Shown here: positions 62,366-64,000 of the stretch, piece after piece
Position numbering within the stretch: the stretch's first letter is position 1
How the letters are laid out: each line of letters starts with the position of its first letter
NCBI RefSeq assembly: GCF_000711825.1
Contig: NZ_JONJ01000002.1
Coordinates: 186,001 to 250,000, forward strand
Source of the DNA: [Clostridium] aminophilum DSM 10710
Lineage (GTDB): Bacteria > Bacillota > Clostridia > Lachnospirales > Lachnospiraceae
Length of the DNA: 64,000 nucleotides
Reading direction: 5' to 3'
Notes under the pieces: generated by a model
What the model was told of the DNA's origin: nothing
Seen by the model: the letters and a program-made list of their open reading frames with translations, nothing else
The model's database searches: none
Program-made: the position numbers and the translations under genes

Positions 62366-64000
62366 TTACCTGATCTGGCTTTCCAGAACTTCCGCCGCCT
62401 TCTTCAGAGCTTCCGGAATTCCGGCCGGATTCTTTCCGCCGGCCTGCGCCATGTTCGGACGGCCGCCGCCGCCACCGCCGACCAGAGCCGCAATGCCCTT
62501 GATCAGGTTGCCGGCATGTGCGCCCTGAGCAATCGCTCCGTCTGTCGCGGTTGCCATGAGGTTTACTTTGTCACCGCTCTTGCTTGCGATCACGACAACA
62601 CCCTCACCGATCTTCTGTCTCAGCTGGTCGCCGAGGTTGCGGAGCTCGTTCATCTCCACGTTCTCAACGGCGGTTGCGATGAACTTTACTCCCTTGATCT
62701 CAGAGATCTCGTCTTCCGCGGAACCGAGAGAGGCATTGGCGATCTCGCTCTTCAGCTTCTGATTCTCGGAGTTCAGCTCACGGATCTCGTTCTGAAGAGA
62801 CTCGATCTTTTCCGTCACATCGGCCGGAGCGGTCTTCAGAAGCTGTGCCGCGCGGTGAAGCTCATTCTCGAGACCTGCGTAGTACTCAAACAGGCCCTTG
62901 GATGTCTGCGCTTCGATACGTCTGACACCGGCTGCGACACCGGACTCGGAGAGAATGTGGAACGCCTGGATATCACCGGTATTCTTTACATGGGTACCTC
63001 CGCAAAATTCTCTGGAGAACTCGCCCATCTCCACAACACGGACTTCTGCGCCGTACTTTTCGCCGAACTGCGCAACCGCGCCGGTCTTTCTCGCCTCTTC
63101 GATCGGGAGAACCTCGGTGACAACCGGGATTTCCTCCGCAATCTTCTGATTGACGATATCTTCTACCTTCTTCAGTTCCTCGGCGGTTACCGCCTGGAAG
63201 TGAGTAAAGTCGAAACGGCATCTCTTCGCTTCCACGAGAGAACCGGCCTGCTCAACGTGAGAGCCGAGAACTTCCATGAGCGCCGCGTGCAGAAGATGCG
63301 TTGCGGAATGATTTCTTGCTGTCAGGCTTCTCGCCTCCCGGTCAACCGTTAAGGTTACTTTGTCTCCGGTCTGGAACATTCCCCTGACAACCTTGCCGTG
63401 GTGGGCCACTTTTCCGCCCTGAAGGTGAACGGTCTTTTCCACGATAAATTCTGCGCCGTCTTTGGTGATAACGCCGGTATCGCCTTCCTGTCCGCCCATG
63501 GTTGCATAGAACGGAGTGACATCGGTGATCATAACGCCGCGGTCACCGTCGGTCAGAACCTCCACGATCTCATCGTCCGGATCGTCTTCATTTCCGCGGT
63601 TGATGACGAGTGCGGTCGCGGAAGCATCTGCCTCAAGCCGGTCGTATCCGACAAACTCGGTGGTGAGGGATGCATCCAGCTGCTGATAAATGTCGGAGCG
63701 GCCCATGTAGTTGGAAGTTTTGCGTGCGCCTCGTGCGGTGTCTTTCTGAACTTTCATGGCCTTCTGGAAACCGTCCTCGTCGACGGTCCAGCCCTTGTCT
63801 TCCATGATCTCTTTGGTCAGATCGATCGGGAAGCCGTAGGTATCATAGAGACGGAATGCGTCTTCTCCGGACAGAACAGTCTTTCCCTCCGCTTCCATCT
63901 GTTTTTCAATCTCTTCGAGGATTTCCAGACCCTTGTTCAGTGTCTGGTTGAAACGCTCCTCTTCCTGCTCGATGACACGGGTGATCATCGCCTCTTTCTC
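62366..64000 (-). CDS. alaS: Alanyl-tRNA synthetase, C-terminal part; gene runs out of the window
   Basis: The frame is open at the right edge (the last residues read [17 protein letters not shown]), so the start and the aminoacylation domain, about 330-340 residues, lie outside. Present are the end of the catalytic/tRNA part, the editing domain with [12 protein letters not shown] and [11 protein letters not shown] (zinc site), and the C-terminal DHHA1-like domain. The C-terminus is Gly-rich ([19 protein letters not shown]), the typical C-Ala glycine motif. The enzyme charges tRNA-Ala and clears Ser and Gly mistakes. Confidence 0.95.
   Translation of the reverse strand, partial: EKEAMITRVIEQEEERFNQTLNKGLEILEEIEKQMEAEGKTVLSGEDAFRLYDTYGFPIDLTKEIMEDKGWTVDEDGFQKAMKVQKDTARGARKTSNYMGRSDIYQQLDASLTTEFVGYDRLEADASATALVINRGNEDDPDDEIVEVLTDGDRGVMITDVTPFYATMGGQEGDTGVITKDGAEFIVEKTVHLQGGKVAHHGKVVRGMFQTGDKVTLTVDREARSLTARNHSATHLLHAALMEVLGSHVEQAGSLVEAKRCRFDFTHFQAVTAEELKKVEDIVNQKIAEEIPVVTEVLPIEEARKTGAVAQFGEKYGAEVRVVEMGEFSREFCGGTHVKNTGDIQAFHILSESGVAAGVRRIEAQTSKGLFEYYAGLENELHRAAQLLKTAPADVTEKIESLQNEIRELNSENQKLKSEIANASLGSAEDEISEIKGVKFIATAVENVEMNELRNLGDQLRQKIGEGVVVIASKSGDKVNLMATATDGAIAQGAHAGNLIKGIAALVGGGGGGRPNMAQAGGKNPAGIPEALKKAAEVLESQIR

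Noticed and set aside
1-64000. CRISPR array, transposase, rRNA or tRNA genes
   Set aside because: I saw no regular repeat-spacer series, no transposase motifs except the tyrosine recombinase, and no rRNA or tRNA consensus in the gaps.

Overview
The window looks like chromosomal DNA of an anaerobic, Gram-positive, low-to-mid GC member of the Clostridia, most likely Lachnospiraceae-like. The reasons are the RadC-MreC-MreD-PBP2-RodA-MgsA and MutS-MutL-MiaA-YnbB gene orders, SepF, an L,D-transpeptidase with clostridial wall-binding repeats, AGGAGG-type ribosome binding sites, and many clear sigma-A promoters. This is inference from gene content; no 16S gene is present. Both ends cut genes: the 3' part of an AAA/DUF234 ATPase on the left and the 3' part of alaS on the right. 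I saw no tRNA, rRNA, CRISPR array or insertion sequence.

Accessory left part (1-24 kb). After the ATPase fragment lies about 300 bp of nested inverted repeats leading into a secreted NlpC/P60 wall hydrolase. A higBA toxin-antitoxin pair and a lone tyrosine recombinase flank a perfect 14-bp inverted repeat. Next is a carboxylate locus: a hybrid histidine kinase and OmpR-type regulator face a CitMHS citrate transporter and an isocitrate dehydrogenase, and three CTGTCA repeats exactly 11 bp apart sit in the divergent region. Small TSCPD and Nif11-like genes, a LysR regulator, a YgjV-like membrane protein and a PAP2 protein follow. A complete tripartite tricarboxylate transporter (TctC-TctB-TctA) is then read from behind a UroD/methyltransferase-like enzyme. 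An HTH protein with a palindrome inside its promoter and a large secreted zinc metalloprotease come next.

Housekeeping part (23-64 kb), almost all on the minus strand: a GNAT protein and a cytidylate-kinase-like protein; sepF-lspA-rluD with an upstream HlyD-like protein; the elongation and peptidoglycan block radC-mreC-mreD-PBP2-rodA-mgsA-dacA, without mreB; mismatch repair and tRNA modification (miaB, mutS, mutL, miaA, ynbB, without hfq); a YkuD L,D-transpeptidase; a membrane c-di-GMP phosphodiesterase; a zinc/cadmium export operon (ArsR sensor, HMA chaperone, P1B ATPase) with a recognisable operator; a FAD protein fused to 5-formyl-THF cyclo-ligase; an orphan HicB-like protein, an SPFH protein and an HD hydrolase; then the BaiN flavoprotein, a SpoVB/MurJ-like flippase, ybeY, phoH, rpsU and alaS.

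The strongest leads are the structured leader at 1243-1526, the divergent citrate control region at 8512-8591, the UroD-like enzyme joined to the tripartite transporter, the FAD/MTHFS fusion, the palindrome-in-promoter HTH gene and the HExxH metalloprotease.
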